Program-made: the position numbers and the translations under genes
NCBI GenBank assembly: GCA_963719645.1
Contig: CAVRCT010000007.1
Span: 62,001 to 126,000 of the forward strand
Length of the DNA: 64,000 bases
Direction of reading: 5' to 3'
Origin: CAVRCT01 sp963719645
Lineage (GTDB): Bacteria; Pseudomonadota; Gammaproteobacteria; DSM-16500
The notes under the pieces: generated by a model
Told to the model about the DNA's origin: nothing
Seen by the model: only the letters and a program-made list of their open reading frames with translations
Databases searched by the model: none
Shown here: positions 1 to 8,486 of the stretch, in pieces
How positions within the stretch are numbered: the stretch's first letter is position 1
How the letters are laid out: each line of letters begins with the position of its first letter

Positions 1-828
1 CAGTTATTCGGTCAAGCGATCGGTGGACCTGCCAATATTCGTTTATCCGTTGAGCAAGCTTGGGATTCTATTTATTACGCCGTGCACGAAGTGTTAAGGG
101 CGGCGAATATTGAGTTAACCGATAAAAATTATTGTTTTCACATTGGCATGGGGTTGGCAGGGTGTGAAGTCACTGAGGCGGTCACTGAGTTTTTAAAACG
201 TCCTCATTCTTTTAAAACAATTCAATTAACGTCTGATGCGCATGTTGCTTGTGTCGGTGCGCACAAAGGTAAAGATGGCGCGATTCTCATTGTGGGTACC
301 GGTGTCATTGGTTATGAAATTCAAAATCAACAAACAAATCGCGTTGGAGGCTGGGGTTTTCCACACGATGATGAAGGCGGCGGTGCTTGGCTAGGATTAG
401 AAGCTGCGCGTCTGACCTTTCAATGGTTAGATCATCGCGCGGAACGCTCACCGCTAGTTGAAGATATTTTTGCGTTTTTCAATCAAGACGTTGACCATTT
501 TGTTGCGTGGGCTAGCCGCGCAAATTCCAGTGATTTTGCACGATTAGCGCCATTAGTGATTAATCACAGTCAGCAAGAAGAAATTGTTGCGATTCGTCTC
601 ATGAAAAAAGCGGCACATGCAGTTGATCGTGTTGGGTTGGCATTAATAAAATTGCAACGTGATCGCGACCATCCGTTGCCATGTAGTTTATTTGGCGGGA
701 TTGCGCCGTTCATTGAGCCGTGGTTATGTGAAGAATTGCGCGCATGTTTGGTGCCGCGCGAAGCGGATGCGAATGTTGGCGCGATGTTGATGATTCGCCA
801 AACAGTTGCGCAAGGTGTGGTGTCGTGA
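1..828 (+). CDS. N-acetylglucosamine kinase (BadF/BadG family), 5' end cut off
   Basis: The frame is open from base 1, so the gene begins before the window. It reads GGPANIRLSVEQAWDSI just ahead of the first internal GTG, a segment typical of GlcNAc kinases of the BadF/BadG/BcrA/BcrD (ASKHA) ATPase superfamily. Downstream are the phosphate-binding GTGVIGYEI segment and DEGGGAWLG, which corresponds to the family's DEGSGAWLG. The enzyme would phosphorylate GlcNAc to GlcNAc-6-P in the cytoplasm. The stop codon overlaps the GTG start of nagA in a GTGA, which indicates translational coupling and supports GlcNAc rather than glucosamine or another hexose as substrate. The N-terminal ATP-binding loop is outside the window. 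Confidence 0.85.
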   Translation, partial: QLFGQAIGGPANIRLSVEQAWDSIYYAVHEVLRAANIELTDKNYCFHIGMGLAGCEVTEAVTEFLKRPHSFKTIQLTSDAHVACVGAHKGKDGAILIVGTGVIGYEIQNQQTNRVGGWGFPHDDEGGGAWLGLEAARLTFQWLDHRAERSPLVEDIFAFFNQDVDHFVAWASRANSSDFARLAPLVINHSQQEEIVAIRLMKKAAHAVDRVGLALIKLQRDRDHPLPCSLFGGIAPFIEPWLCEELRACLVPREADANVGAMLMIRQTVAQGVVS

Positions 829-1976
829 CGAATATTGTGATCAAAGGTCCGCGTGTTTATACGGAGCAAGCTGTTTTAAACAATGCAGCGTTACAAATCG
901 TGGATAACAAAATCCATGCGATTGGTTCAGTCGAAAACACGGCAAATTCCCAGCAAATTGAGTTTCCTCCGCAGTATCATCTGTTACCGGGTTTAATTGA
1001 TTTACATATCCATGGTGCAAATGGCAAAGACATCATGGATGGTGATCATGAAGCGTTTGCTACCATTTGCGCAGCATTGGCGCGTGAAGGAGTGACAGGT
1101 TTTTTGCCGACGACGATGACCGCAGAATCGAGCAAGTTATCTGACGTGTTGGCGAGTCTGCGTGCATTTAGCCAAAAACAGTCGTTGGGCGCGCGCATGC
1201 TGGGTGTGCATTTAGAGGGGCCCTTTTTATCACCTGAAAAAGTGGGTGCGCAGGGAGCGGATCATCTTTTGCAACCGAATGTCGCATTCATTAAAAAATG
1301 GCAAGAGGCGTCAGGAAATTTCATCAAGCTCATGACGATTGCGCCGGAGCTTGAAAATAGCCTGGCGTGCATTCGTTATTTGCGCGAACAAAACATTGTA
1401 GCGTCTATTGGTCACACCCATGCAACCTATGATCAAGCAGTCGCTGCGATCGATGCGGGGTGTACGCATGTGACACATCTTTTTAATGCCATGCGTGGCT
1501 TGCATCATCGTGAGCCGGGAGTGATTGCAGCGGCGCTTTTAGCAGAGCATGTTTCAACGGAATTGATTGCGGATGGTGTGCATCTTCATCCTGCGGTGAT
1601 TGAGCTTGTTTTGAAATTGAAAAAAAATGCTGTTTTGGTGACTGATGCGATGCGTGCACAATGTATGTCGGATGGTGCTTATGAGTTGGGTGGTCAATCG
1701 GTCGTCGTGAAGCAGAGTGTTGCACGATTAGCAGATGGTACATTAGCAGGTAGTACGTTAACGTTGTCGAATGCGCTGCGGAATGTGTTGCAATTTACGC
1801 GCTGTGAATTGCAAGACGCCATTCGATTGGTAGCAGAAAATCCTGCGAAAATTCTCAATATTTTTTCCCACAAAGGCAGTCTTGCTGTGGGCAAGGATGC
1901 AGATTTAATTGTGTTAAATGAAAAATATGAAGTGATGATGACGATGGTGGAAGGTGAGGTGGTTTTCGAAGGTTAG
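825..1976 (+). CDS. nagA: N-acetylglucosamine-6-phosphate deacetylase
   Basis: NagA removes the acetyl group from GlcNAc-6-P to give GlcN-6-P and acetate. It shows the amidohydrolase metal motif GLIDLHIHG, then LEGPFLSPEKVGAQ, the metal ligand histidines in SIGHTHA and THLFNAM, and the catalytic Asp in VTDAM. I place the start at GTG 825, which overlaps the kinase stop (GTGA) and gives 383 residues, the usual family length. The longer frame opening at 744 only adds residues antisense-like to the kinase 3' end. Together with the upstream kinase it forms a two-gene GlcNAc or peptidoglycan-sugar salvage unit; nagB is not in the window. Confidence 0.93.
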   Translation: MTNIVIKGPRVYTEQAVLNNAALQIVDNKIHAIGSVENTANSQQIEFPPQYHLLPGLIDLHIHGANGKDIMDGDHEAFATICAALAREGVTGFLPTTMTAESSKLSDVLASLRAFSQKQSLGARMLGVHLEGPFLSPEKVGAQGADHLLQPNVAFIKKWQEASGNFIKLMTIAPELENSLACIRYLREQNIVASIGHTHATYDQAVAAIDAGCTHVTHLFNAMRGLHHREPGVIAAALLAEHVSTELIADGVHLHPAVIELVLKLKKNAVLVTDAMRAQCMSDGAYELGGQSVVVKQSVARLADGTLAGSTLTLSNALRNVLQFTRCELQDAIRLVAENPAKILNIFSHKGSLAVGKDADLIVLNEKYEVMMTMVEGEVVFEG

Positions 1977-2011
1977 AGAGTTGTTGGTTTTTATACAAAT
2001 CCCCCTTGTTC

Positions 2012-2273
2012 CTGACGGATCGACGCAAATTCCACCCATGCGTCGTCCTGAAAAATATGACGTCAACGTATTTTAACCGTAGCGACGGTACACGCACGGA
2101 ATATTTATTCAGGATCCACCTGAGTATCATCGATCTATATAAATTCCAGAATCAGTTCTTCGTTCGTGGATCCTGAATAAATCTTACGCGCTACTGCGAT
2201 AACTGCGGTCAAATACTTTGGGCGTAAGATTTTTCAGGACGACGCATGGGTGGAATTTGCGTCGATCCGTCAG
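2012..2273. repeat. Family I palindrome nested in family A
   Basis: A 45-bp left arm at 2012-2056, beginning CTGACGGATCGACGC, is the reverse complement of 2229-2273. A second, inner inverted repeat (2103-2119 against 2166-2182, core CAGGATCCAC) lies within it. Neither arm is present in the other family A copies in this window, so the segment looks inserted. Confidence 0.75.
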
Positions 2274-2309
2274 CCCTTGTTCCCCCTTTGAAAAAGGGGG
2301 AACAAGGGG

Positions 2310-2424
2310 CAATGGCACTAGCTTAAGAACTGTCGTCCCGGAATTTAGTAGCTCTTAACGAGCAAAAGGCGCTCGTTAAGAGCTACTAAATTCCGGGACG
2401 ACAGTTCTTAAGCTAGTGCCATTG
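2310..2424. repeat. Family E palindrome nested in family A
   Basis: The inverted repeat has termini CAATGGCACTAGCTTAAGAAC and reverse complement ending at 2424. The centre is CGTCCCGGAATTTAGTAGC, followed by a short GAGCAAAAGGCGCTC turn. Relatives with the same CCGGAATTTAGTAGC core are at 43111-43399 and 62880-63149. Confidence 0.8.
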
Positions 2425-2505
2425 GGAACAAGGGGGATTTGTATAAAAATAATTAAATTGTTTGTGCGCGAGCACGTTAAAAAGTATGCACGAGCATCTT
2501 CGAAA

Positions 2506-3927
2506 CTAACGGGGATATCTTTTTCTCTGCACAGTCATTTTAGCTTTTTGCTCTTCAGGCAGCGGCGCAAGTTTTTGTCTAGCGCCTCGCGCGCTGGGAC
2601 TGGGTCGCTGCTTTTCAAAAAAAGCGTCAGCTTTTTTCGGAGGGAGATTTTCTGATTTAGGAGAGATTGGTTTTTCCATCGCCAAATTTTTCGGCGCTGG
2701 AAGGACGGGTTTATTGGGTGCAGAATTATTGGATGATTTATTTTCATTTGCGTTAGTTTTCTCCTCAGCGTTGCCGGGTAAATTTACCTCTTCTTTTTTC
2801 ATTTCTTTTTTAATTTTCTTTTTTAATTTTTTGTTGGTAACGGCATCAATTTGACGGCCAAGTTCATCGTATTCTTTTTCTTCTTGTAAGGCGGTGTCTC
2901 TTGTTGAAAGATATTCATCATCTGCTTTTTTTTCTTTATTATATGCAAGTTTTGCCAATACTCCTTTGACGCCCATTCCAACGGCTCCCATCACAGCAAT
3001 AGTTGAGATGACTTCATCAGAAAAAAGATCGGGCATCTCAAATTCAAATAGTTCACTGCAAGCTGCTATTGCTGCATAAGTGGCGATGGCAGCTTGTCCT
3101 AAGCCAATCACAGCTTGAGTTGAAATTTGTGCTAGCAAATATTCAAAGGCTTTATTGTCCGGATTCTCGGCTTTCAAAGGTTTCACAGATGTAACTGAAG
3201 CGGGTTTTTGTTGTGGTACAACGGTAACGATTTGTAAAGGTGTCGTGGTGGATTGGGACGGAACCACGGCTGCTGTGAATTCTGATGTTTGTTGTGAAGC
3301 TGTTGCTGCAACTAAAGTATTTTCTTGTTTTGGTGCAACTTGAGTATTTGATTCAGGTAAATCTTTGTTTAGTTTCTTTAATGCATCCTGATAAATATCA
3401 CGCTTGATTTTTTGAAATTTTGCTCGGTTCTGTAATGCAACTTGATTTATTAATAGTCTTTTTTGTTTTGCTTTTTCATCTTTTTCGTCTTGCAGAATTT
3501 TAGCAGCTCCGAATTTACTTATCTTTTTTTTCTGTCTCTTTGATATTTCGGTTGGTTTATTCTTTTCCTCTTTTGATGCAGGAGGTTGTACTAATGAGGC
3601 GTCATTTTCCTCTTTAGGCAGGCTCGCTAATAATGCAGCGACTCTGGTTCTCAGGCCCTTTCGTTTATCACGGACTCTAAGCAAATATTTTTCTTGATCC
3701 GCTTTTTTTTCTTCTTTGATCTTGTTTTGATAAGAGTCAATTTTTGAAGATACTACTTTATAAAGAAAGCCCCCTGCCATTCCACCACAGAACCAACCGG
3801 AAATTGCAACTGAGCTCGCTTTATATAAAGCGGCGGCGCCAGCGGCTAGTGTTCCGAGGGTCAGTAAATTTGTAAAGGTATATCCAATTGCTGCGGTATT
3901 TTCACAACAAGATTGCGTGTTTGGCAT
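2506..3927 (-). CDS. Hypothetical lysine-rich membrane protein with two helical hairpins
   Basis: 473 residues, no family recognised. Two predicted membrane hairpins are visible: residues about 13-57, rich in Gly/Ala with a CGGMAGG turn, and about 263-327 with long Ala/Ile-rich helices. Between and after them are highly charged Lys/Glu segments likely to be coiled coil or disordered (about 60-200 and 330-473). The C terminus is very basic, ending RKRYPR. It lies 85 bp downstream of the mitochondrial carrier-like gene on the same strand. A cytosol-exposed charged body with membrane hairpins fits a secreted, host-membrane-inserted effector, but a bacterial inner-membrane protein is equally possible. 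Start chosen at ATG 3927. Confidence 0.6.
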   Translation of the reverse strand: MPNTQSCCENTAAIGYTFTNLLTLGTLAAGAAALYKASSVAISGWFCGGMAGGFLYKVVSSKIDSYQNKIKEEKKADQEKYLLRVRDKRKGLRTRVAALLASLPKEENDASLVQPPASKEEKNKPTEISKRQKKKISKFGAAKILQDEKDEKAKQKRLLINQVALQNRAKFQKIKRDIYQDALKKLNKDLPESNTQVAPKQENTLVAATASQQTSEFTAAVVPSQSTTTPLQIVTVVPQQKPASVTSVKPLKAENPDNKAFEYLLAQISTQAVIGLGQAAIATYAAIAACSELFEFEMPDLFSDEVISTIAVMGAVGMGVKGVLAKLAYNKEKKADDEYLSTRDTALQEEKEYDELGRQIDAVTNKKLKKKIKKEMKKEEVNLPGNAEEKTNANENKSSNNSAPNKPVLPAPKNLAMEKPISPKSENLPPKKADAFFEKQRPSPSARGARQKLAPLPEEQKAKMTVQRKRYPR

Positions 3928-3968
3928 GGTATAATCTCTGTCTATTTGAAATGTGCAAGATTATACCA
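3927..3968 (-). promoter_or_regulatory. Inverted repeat spanning the start codon and -10 of the membrane protein gene
   Basis: TGGTATAATCT (3927-3937) and AGATTATACCA (3958-3968) form a perfect 11-bp inverted repeat. On the minus strand the distal arm contains TATAAT, a consensus -10, and the proximal arm runs into the start codon. It could be an operator, or in a read-through message a hairpin that hides the start codon. Confidence 0.4.
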
Positions 3969-4012
3969 TAATATTTCATGCTGGCGTAATTTTAATCGTT
4001 GCTATGTCCTCG

Positions 4013-5062
4013 TTAGCCATTTTTCAGCTTAGGCTTGACCTTTTCAGGGGTAGGGGAGGAATCAACTAAATCTGCAATGGTATTTTTAAACGATTTTTCC
4101 ATGAGAGAAAAAAGGGTTAATCCAAAAGCGCCCTTTGGAAATGTTGTTACTATTTTTGTGGGCAATCCTTTCGTAAATTCTTTTACACCTTGTTCTTTTA
4201 TAATAGTTTGAAACATAGACCATGACGAGATAGATGGAATTTCTGCGGGAGCGAGCATTCTTGTTCTGATGACATCGAATGGGTGGCTTGCAGCGATGCT
4301 AGTAATGGATGCAATTGAAGAGCATGCAAATCGTTCTGCGAGTGGCATTTGTACATTTCGCAAAGACTGCATTTCTTCTTGAGGCGTTTGAACTTTTTTA
4401 CTTTTACCGAGTTTATAACTTTTTATGAAACCATCTGATCCCCAAAAAAAGGCTGAACCCAAACCATTGCGATAGGCTGTGATGACAGCGCCTCGATAGG
4501 ATTTTTTTAGACCTTGCTTTCTAACTTCAGTAAAGTAATTAAGCGTCTGGTTATTCGTTTGTGCTCGTACTTTTAATACATCGATGGTTTGTAGAAAAGG
4601 TACTTCCGCAAAACCGACAAAAACGCCCGCTGTTGTATACACTGCAACAATGCCATTTCTGTTGCCTAATAACTGTTGAGCGCTCATTCCGAAATGATTG
4701 ACCAAAGGTTCAATAATTAAAGGTTGCCCTGCATACTTGATGACGCGCTGAGAAATTTTGTAACCAAAACCTAAAAATGCACCTCGATAGAGAGAGGAAA
4801 ATTGTTCGAAAAAACTTTTATTATGAGCATCTAAAAATACAATTTGTTTAATGGATGCTTGTCCTGCGGTCGCAGTTTTGCCAAATGTTGCCTGTACTTT
4901 ACGGTTATTCATTAATCGTTTTGCGATGGAGTCCGTTGGAAAAAAAAGAGCTTGCTCAGCTACACCTGTCCCAGCTGCAGCGGCAATATCAATACCAAAA
5001 TCTTTGAGAGTGTGTTTAACATTATGATTTGTATTTCCTGGTTTTTTATCTCTGCCATGCAT
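4013..5062 (-). CDS. Mitochondrial carrier family (MCF)-like protein
   Basis: 349 residues with the threefold repeat of eukaryotic mitochondrial carriers. Repeat 3 carries a perfect signature, HPFDVIRTRM. Repeat 2 has TIDVLKVRAQ, with Thr for the usual Pro. Repeat 1 has FPTDSIAKRL, a degenerate form. Each repeat is followed by the family's matrix-helix motif, seen as LYRGAFLGF, SYRGAVITAYRNG and FTKGLPTKIVTTFPKGAFG. MCF proteins exchange nucleotides, phosphate or metabolites across the mitochondrial inner membrane and are essentially eukaryotic; the known bacterial case is Legionella LncP, a type IV-secreted effector. By analogy this may be delivered to host mitochondria. ATG 5062 has an AAGGAA ribosome site about 10 nt upstream. 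Substrate cannot be read from sequence. Confidence 0.85.
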   Translation of the reverse strand: MHGRDKKPGNTNHNVKHTLKDFGIDIAAAAGTGVAEQALFFPTDSIAKRLMNNRKVQATFGKTATAGQASIKQIVFLDAHNKSFFEQFSSLYRGAFLGFGYKISQRVIKYAGQPLIIEPLVNHFGMSAQQLLGNRNGIVAVYTTAGVFVGFAEVPFLQTIDVLKVRAQTNNQTLNYFTEVRKQGLKKSYRGAVITAYRNGLGSAFFWGSDGFIKSYKLGKSKKVQTPQEEMQSLRNVQMPLAERFACSSIASITSIAASHPFDVIRTRMLAPAEIPSISSWSMFQTIIKEQGVKEFTKGLPTKIVTTFPKGAFGLTLFSLMEKSFKNTIADLVDSSPTPEKVKPKLKNG

Positions 5063-5433
5063 AACAATAATTTCCTTATTGATAAAACAATTTTATCGAG
5101 CCGTGCAGTGTATTCGCAAAATTATTGAATGACAATATTGTTTTTACAAAAGATTTTATTTTTTTTAATTTTTTGCGGCAGAGCGATTTGTTGTGAAAAT
5201 GAGTTAGAGCGTAATTGAATTTTTGTCAATAAAACAATAGCAAAATGAAAGTTTTTCAAACAATTACCCGTTATCTGCATACTTCTATCATCATGATTGC
5301 TTTGAGATATTTTTAATCGCTAAAATTATCTATGAAAACCAGTATGTTAAAGAGGGTAAGTGAAAACCCTTAAAGTATCAGACCCGCAAAGGCGTTATAA
5401 TAGCGTATATATAAAAATTTGGAGACTGCCATC
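5063..5433 (+). promoter_or_regulatory. AT-rich intergenic region with a TATAAT box before the YqjD-like gene
   Basis: This 370-bp divergent gap holds no gene. On the plus strand TATAAT lies at 5396-5401, about 33 nt before ATG 5434, but no convincing -35 is visible 17 bp upstream. That would fit a stationary-phase sigma (RpoS) promoter, as for E. coli yqjD; this is inference. Confidence 0.4.
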
Positions 5434-5700
5434 ATGCAAAAAACCAGAACGAGATCTTCTCATCATGATGAAATTGATTTACACGATGATTTAGAAAAAA
5501 TTAAAGCAGCATTGAGAGAGGCCACGCTAGATGTGAGAGGTAAAGCAGCTGATATGTTATCGCACTCGTTTGACAATGTATTGGATAGAACGGGCGCGGT
5601 GAAAGAATCTGCTGCGAGTTTCATTGAAAAGAAACCATTTAAGTCATTGGGCGTCGCGATGCTGGCGGGTTTGATTGTAGGTTATTTAATACATAAATAA
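5434..5700 (+). CDS. YqjD/ElaB-type DUF883 protein
   Basis: 88 residues. An N-terminal charged helical region (HHDEIDLHDDLEKIKAAL) leads into an amphipathic stretch. A single C-terminal membrane anchor, SLGVAMLAGLIVGYLI, has the Gly-spaced form typical of DUF883 (ElaB/YqjD/YgaM). In E. coli these tail-anchored inner-membrane proteins bind ribosomes in stationary phase. I place the start at ATG 5434, with GGAG at 5421-5424; an upstream in-frame TTG lies before the ribosome site. The following gene resembles YqjE, as in the enterobacterial yqjCDE cluster. Confidence 0.75.
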   Translation: MQKTRTRSSHHDEIDLHDDLEKIKAALREATLDVRGKAADMLSHSFDNVLDRTGAVKESAASFIEKKPFKSLGVAMLAGLIVGYLIHK

Positions 5701-5739
5701 GCCTGAGCAAGCATTGCCAAAATAGGGTGGTAAATTAGC

Positions 5740-6126
5740 ATGGCAGCTAAAAAAAAATCGCGACGAGGTATCCATCTTCTCAGGCTGGTTTTGCTGTTGC
5801 CAAGTATTGTCAGTGTGATAAGCAAGATCACAAAATTAATTCACTATGAAGCCCGTCAAGCCAGCCAAAGTATTGGAGTCCTTATTGCATTCGCAGTTAT
5901 TTTTGCCGTGATATCTTTCTCAGCTTGGCTCTGTGTTTTGGCAATCGTGTTAATGTATTTACTCTCCTTGCACGTGAGTGTGTTGCTTTCATTATCTGCT
6001 TTGCTAGGCTTAAATCTGTTAATATTGATCATTTGTTGTTTTGTGATGGCTGGCGCTAAAAAGAAATTATCATTTCCAATTACTCGTCAAAAAGTTCGTG
6101 ATTTGTGTGACACTCTACGTGATTAA
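5740..6126 (+). CDS. YqjE-like putative membrane protein (holin superfamily III type)
   Basis: 128 residues: a basic N terminus, then an amphipathic segment with HYEARQASQSIGV, then two strong membrane helices (about residues 47-70 and 78-105) and a charged tail. This is the layout of YqjE/Phage_holin_3_6 proteins, which in many proteobacteria follow a DUF883 gene as here (39-bp gap). Function in the family is poorly defined; membrane stress or ribosome tethering with its neighbour is inferred. Its last codons overlap the end of spoT by 4 bp tail to tail. Confidence 0.6.
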   Translation: MAAKKKSRRGIHLLRLVLLLPSIVSVISKITKLIHYEARQASQSIGVLIAFAVIFAVISFSAWLCVLAIVLMYLLSLHVSVLLSLSALLGLNLLILIICCFVMAGAKKKLSFPITRQKVRDLCDTLRD

Positions 6127-8294
6127 GAATTCACAATCGGCGAGATTGTTTTAAATTTCTTTTTCAATTGTGGTTTGTTGCGAATGACGCGAATCACGTT
6201 TTTACCTTTCCGAATACGGCGTAAAATTTTGGCTAAATGCACGCGGTCTTTCGCGGTCAGTGTAATATTGACAGTGAAAAAACGACCGTCAAATTCTTCT
6301 GCATTAATTTGCTCAATGTTGGATTCGGCTTCTGAAATAATTAATGCTAAACTCGCCAAACTGCCGCGTTGGTTTAAAATATCGACGCGTAAGTCCACCG
6401 GAAAATCACCGTGCACTTTCTCCTCCCAGCGCAGAGGAATTAATTTATCCTGCATTTGACGATAATTTTCTAATGCCGGGCACGCTTCAAGATGAACGAC
6501 GATGCCTTTGCCTGGATCAATGTAACCGCAAATCGGATCACCCGGAATCGGTCGGCAACATTTGGCGTAATTGACCACGATGCCTTCTGTGCCTTTGATC
6601 GCGAGCGGATGAACATGACTGGTTTCCGCTAATTTAATTCGCTCAGCAGCGTCCCCAAATTTTGCTAATTGTTTTGCGGCTAATAATGCAGTGCGATTTC
6701 CTAAGCCGACTTCTTCAAACAAATGAGACAATGAATCGAGATGAGTGGATTGAATGACACTTTCCACTTGTTCTGCTGGAATTTGCGATAAATTCAAACC
6801 AAAGCCACGCAATGATTTTTCAATCAATCGTTTGCCTAATTCAATCGATTCATCACGGTGTTGTTTCTTCAAAAAATGCCGAATATTGCTGCGCGCTTTT
6901 CCTGTCACCACGAAATTAAGCCAAGCTGGATTGGGGCGCGCACCGGGTGCTGTCACAATTTCAACTTGCTGACCGTTCGTGAGTGATGTGCTGAGTGGCG
7001 CCAATTTGCGATCTAATTTTGCTGCGACACAGGTGTTGCCAATGTCGGAGTGAATGGCGTAGGCAAAATCGACAGGTGTTGCACCCGCAGCTAATTCCAT
7101 GATGCTGCCCTTGGGTGTGAAGACGTAAACTTCATCGGGGAATAAATCGGTTTTGACGTTTTCAATAAACTCCAATGAATTCTTGGAGCTCTTGTGCATT
7201 TCCAACACGCCTTTTAACCATTCTTTGGCACGATGCTGGGCATCGGTGAAGACGGCTTTTTCTGTTTTATACAGCCAATGTGCAGAGATGCCATATTCAG
7301 CCATCTTATGCATTTCTTCCGTGCGGATTTGCACTTCAATCGGCACACCGTAAGGACCAAATAACACGGTGTGCAGTGATTGATAGCCATTGGCTTTCGG
7401 GATGGCAATGTAATCTTTAAAGCGTTGTGTTAATGGTTTATATAAATTATGCAAAATACCTAACACGCGATAACAGGTATCTAATTTATCAACGATCACA
7501 CGAAAACCATACACATCCATGACCTCAGAGAAAGATAAATGCTTCTCATGCATTTTTTTGTAAATACTATAAAGATGTTTTTCTCGGCCAATCAGTGAGC
7601 GGATAGGAATGTTGATTTTCTTTAAGCTGCTTCGAATTTCTTTATCAATTAATTCTAAAATTTCATGGCGACTGCCGAGCGCTTTAGAGACGGCTTCTTT
7701 TAAAATCCGATAACGCATCGGATACCGCGCAGCAAAACCTAAGTCTTCAAATTCAATGCGAAATGCGTGCATACCCAAACGGTTTGCAATCGGCGCAAAA
7801 ATTTCTAAGGTTTCTTTTGCGATGCGCCGACGTTTGGGCGGTGGTAAGCAGCCAATCGTGCGCATGTTATGCAAGCGATCAGCCAGTTTGACCAAGATCA
7901 CGCGAATATCGCGCGCCATGGCCATGATCATTTTCCGGAAATTTTCTGCTTGTGCTTCTGCGCGACTTTCAAATTCAATTTGGGTTAATTTGGTGACGCC
8001 ATCCACGAGATCAGCGACTTCTTTGCCAAACTTTTCAATTAAATCTTGTTTTTCAACGGGGGTGTCTTCAATGACATCATGCAAAATGGCGGCCATGATG
8101 GTAGGTGGATCCATGCGCATTTCAGCTAGAATTTGGGCGACTGCGACGGGGTGGGTAATGTAGGGTTCGCCCGTAAACCGTGTTTGACCCTCGTGTGCAT
8201 TTTTGGCAAGCAAAAACGCTTCCTCAATGGCTTTGATTTGTTTGCTATCGAGGTAATGTTTTAATTCTTGCTGTAATTCTTCAAATTCTTGCAC
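6123..8294 (-). CDS. spoT: Bifunctional (p)ppGpp synthase/hydrolase
   Basis: 723 residues in SpoT order. The N-terminal HD hydrolase domain has GEPYITHPVAVA and HDVIEDT. The synthetase domain has DYIAIPKANGYQSLHT and VEIQIRT-like VEVQIRT. Then come TGS (DEVYVFTPKGSIMELAAG), the conserved-cysteine region (YAKCCRPIPGDPICGYI) and a C-terminal ACT domain. It makes and degrades ppGpp and pppGpp, the stringent-response alarmones. Both active sites look intact. In Legionella and Coxiella SpoT drives the replicative-to-transmissive switch (family knowledge). The start is GTG 8294. It is the last gene of hldE-gmk-rpoZ-spoT but is separated from rpoZ by about 360 bp of palindromic repeats. Confidence 0.95.
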   Translation of the reverse strand: MQEFEELQQELKHYLDSKQIKAIEEAFLLAKNAHEGQTRFTGEPYITHPVAVAQILAEMRMDPPTIMAAILHDVIEDTPVEKQDLIEKFGKEVADLVDGVTKLTQIEFESRAEAQAENFRKMIMAMARDIRVILVKLADRLHNMRTIGCLPPPKRRRIAKETLEIFAPIANRLGMHAFRIEFEDLGFAARYPMRYRILKEAVSKALGSRHEILELIDKEIRSSLKKINIPIRSLIGREKHLYSIYKKMHEKHLSFSEVMDVYGFRVIVDKLDTCYRVLGILHNLYKPLTQRFKDYIAIPKANGYQSLHTVLFGPYGVPIEVQIRTEEMHKMAEYGISAHWLYKTEKAVFTDAQHRAKEWLKGVLEMHKSSKNSLEFIENVKTDLFPDEVYVFTPKGSIMELAAGATPVDFAYAIHSDIGNTCVAAKLDRKLAPLSTSLTNGQQVEIVTAPGARPNPAWLNFVVTGKARSNIRHFLKKQHRDESIELGKRLIEKSLRGFGLNLSQIPAEQVESVIQSTHLDSLSHLFEEVGLGNRTALLAAKQLAKFGDAAERIKLAETSHVHPLAIKGTEGIVVNYAKCCRPIPGDPICGYIDPGKGIVVHLEACPALENYRQMQDKLIPLRWEEKVHGDFPVDLRVDILNQRGSLASLALIISEAESNIEQINAEEFDGRFFTVNITLTAKDRVHLAKILRRIRKGKNVIRVIRNKPQLKKKFKTISPIVNS

Positions 8295-8394
8295 GCAGGG
8301 CTACCTATGTGAAAATTAAGCTATATTTTAATTATGTATCATTTTTGCCAGAGTGCGAAGGGGAAATGCTAAATTTTTGATAAATTTGGAGAAA

Positions 8395-8460
8395 TAGGTT
8401 CACCTCAGCATGCGAAATCTTCGGTGTCGTGCCAGCGTGTTTAGAGGTATCTACACAAAT
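8395..8460. repeat. Single-arm remnant of a family F palindrome
   Basis: TGCGAAATCTTCGGTGTCGTGCCAGCGTG with flanking CTACACAAAT matches one arm and flank of the complete family F element at 42157-42258, but the second arm is missing. It lies in the rpoZ-spoT gap. Confidence 0.5.
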
Positions 8461-8486
8461 TTCATCTTTTAAATTATGAAAATTGC

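Larger units (their letters stand above)
1988..2449. repeat. Family A palindromic element split by two other palindromes
   Basis: The outer ends are TTTTTATACAAATCCCCC at 1988 and its reverse complement ending at 2449. The same termini occur at 8487-8625, 11193-11326 and 17576-17782, where the element is about 135-205 bp. Here it is 462 bp because a family I palindrome (2012-2273) and a family E palindrome (2310-2424) lie inside it. The remaining family A core, GTTCCCCCTTTGAAAAAGGGGGAAC at about 2279-2303, sits between the insertions. The 529-bp gap between nagA and the next gene is almost entirely this nest; no gene is visible. Confidence 0.85.

Noticed and set aside
2416..2655. Small plus-strand frame after the nagA repeats
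   Set aside because: It starts in a palindrome and runs antisense to the 3' end of the membrane protein gene; no family features.
3960..3965. Riboswitch or attenuator upstream of the membrane protein gene
   Set aside because: The only structure is an 11-bp inverted repeat over a -10 and start codon; nothing resembles a known aptamer.
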